From an uncultured Actinomycetes bacterium (GTDB taxonomy: Bacteria > Actinomycetota > Actinomycetes > S36-B12 > UBA5976), in the NCBI GenBank assembly GCA_937896305.1, contig CALBND010000068.1:1-6014 (forward strand): a stretch of DNA of 6,014 nt, read 5' to 3'. Below are positions 5,736-6,014 of the stretch, in pieces (within the stretch, counting starts at the first letter, position 1; every line of letters starts with the position of its first letter). The translations under genes and the position numbers were made by a program. The notes beneath the pieces are model-generated. The model had not been told where the DNA came from. It searched no databases and was given only the letters and a program-made list of their open reading frames with translations.

Positions 5736-6014
5736 TTAAATAGGGGCAGCTATTTCCAAAATTCTCAAAATACTGGTTCGCATGTGTTCCATGTGAGCAA
5801 TTACTGCAGGCTCAATAGCAGCAAAGTCTTTAGCAGCCATGACTCTAGCTAAAACTTCGTGTTCTTTCGAACAGGTAACTAACCTATTTTCATAAGCTGC
5901 TGATTTGGTCCAAAACCTTTGAATTTTTCTTCTAGTCACTAAAGCTAATCCTGCAATAGTTTGATTATTTGCTGCATTGATCACTAAATCATGAAATTTA
6001 GTATCAAATTTACT
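5736..6014 (-). CDS. GntR-family (FadR subfamily) regulator, C-terminal FCD domain, 5' end outside window
   Basis: The open frame runs from the right edge to TAA at 5736-5738, giving 92 residues. The fragment starts with DTKFHDLVINAANNQ, the typical D-x-x-FH-x-L-x-x-AAxN start of the FCD helical bundle. It continues to KEHEVLARVMAAKDFAAIEPAVIAHMEHM, the EH...D...A...H pattern of the last helices. D4, H8, H52 and H74 of the fragment fit the metal-binding Asp and His set of FCD domains, which holds an organic acid or sugar-acid effector. A GTG at 5982-5984 is internal valine, not a start, because the domain begins upstream. The N-terminal winged helix must lie beyond the window. Such proteins usually repress nearby catabolic genes, and the candidate operator at 3445-3456 is of a compatible type. 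Confidence 0.9.
   Translation of the reverse strand, partial: SKFDTKFHDLVINAANNQTIAGLALVTRRKIQRFWTKSAAYENRLVTCSKEHEVLARVMAAKDFAAIEPAVIAHMEHMRTSILRILEIAAPI

Noticed and set aside
5736..5984. A complete 82-residue gene starting at GTG 5984
   Set aside because: The frame stays open to the window edge, and the ten residues before the GTG (including D and FH) belong to the FCD domain, so this is an internal valine of a truncated gene.
1..6014. Mobile element, CRISPR array, tRNA/rRNA or riboswitch
   Set aside because: I saw no transposase or integrase, regularly spaced repeats, cloverleaf, or long structured leader; all gaps between genes are under 130 bases and explained by terminators or promoters.

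Overview
The window looks like a compact, AT-rich bacterial chromosome segment, with no phage, insertion-sequence, CRISPR, tRNA or rRNA signal. Short intergenic gaps, AGGAGG-type ribosome binding sites and the protein style (a 334-residue TIM-barrel protein paired with a Gfo/Idh/MocA oxidoreductase, a PfkB kinase with a GTAAGT motif) suggest a low-GC, genome-streamlined actinobacterium of the freshwater Nanopelagicales (acI) kind. That placement is inference from style and was not tested by any search.

Layout. From the left edge on the + strand: the C-terminal end of a membrane protein (probably a transporter), then after 11 bases a PfkB-family sugar or nucleoside kinase, closed by a strong hairpin terminator (1167-1200). 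Next comes a divergent catabolic module. On the - strand, a Gfo/Idh/MocA dehydrogenase (2239-3405) is followed by a xylose-isomerase-like TIM-barrel epimerase/isomerase (1213-2217). On the + strand lie DhaK-like and DhaL-like kinase subunits (3528-4523 and 4535-5179). The two arms share a 122-base control region (3406-3527) with candidate promoters in both directions and an imperfect palindrome of the GntR-operator kind. A second hairpin terminator (5194-5225) closes the kinase arm. On the - strand to its right are a GyrI-like effector-binding protein (5227-5721) and, running off the right edge, the C-terminal FCD ligand-binding domain of a FadR-type GntR regulator (5736-6014).

How the genes may work together. 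A dehydrogenase, an isomerase/epimerase and a DhaK/DhaL kinase, divergently transcribed beside a GntR/FCD regulator, read as a small cytoplasmic route that oxidises and isomerises an uncommon sugar or polyol to a short ketose and phosphorylates it for central metabolism. DhaK keeps the substrate-binding histidine and catalytic residues at exactly the Escherichia coli positions. It departs from dihydroxyacetone kinase at the residue after the GGGSGH motif, DhaL is altered in its nucleotide loop, and no DhaM phosphoryl donor is present. The substrate may therefore be something other than dihydroxyacetone, for example a tetrulose, with ATP as donor. No exotic new system is evident; the unassigned pathway and its control region are the most interesting content.
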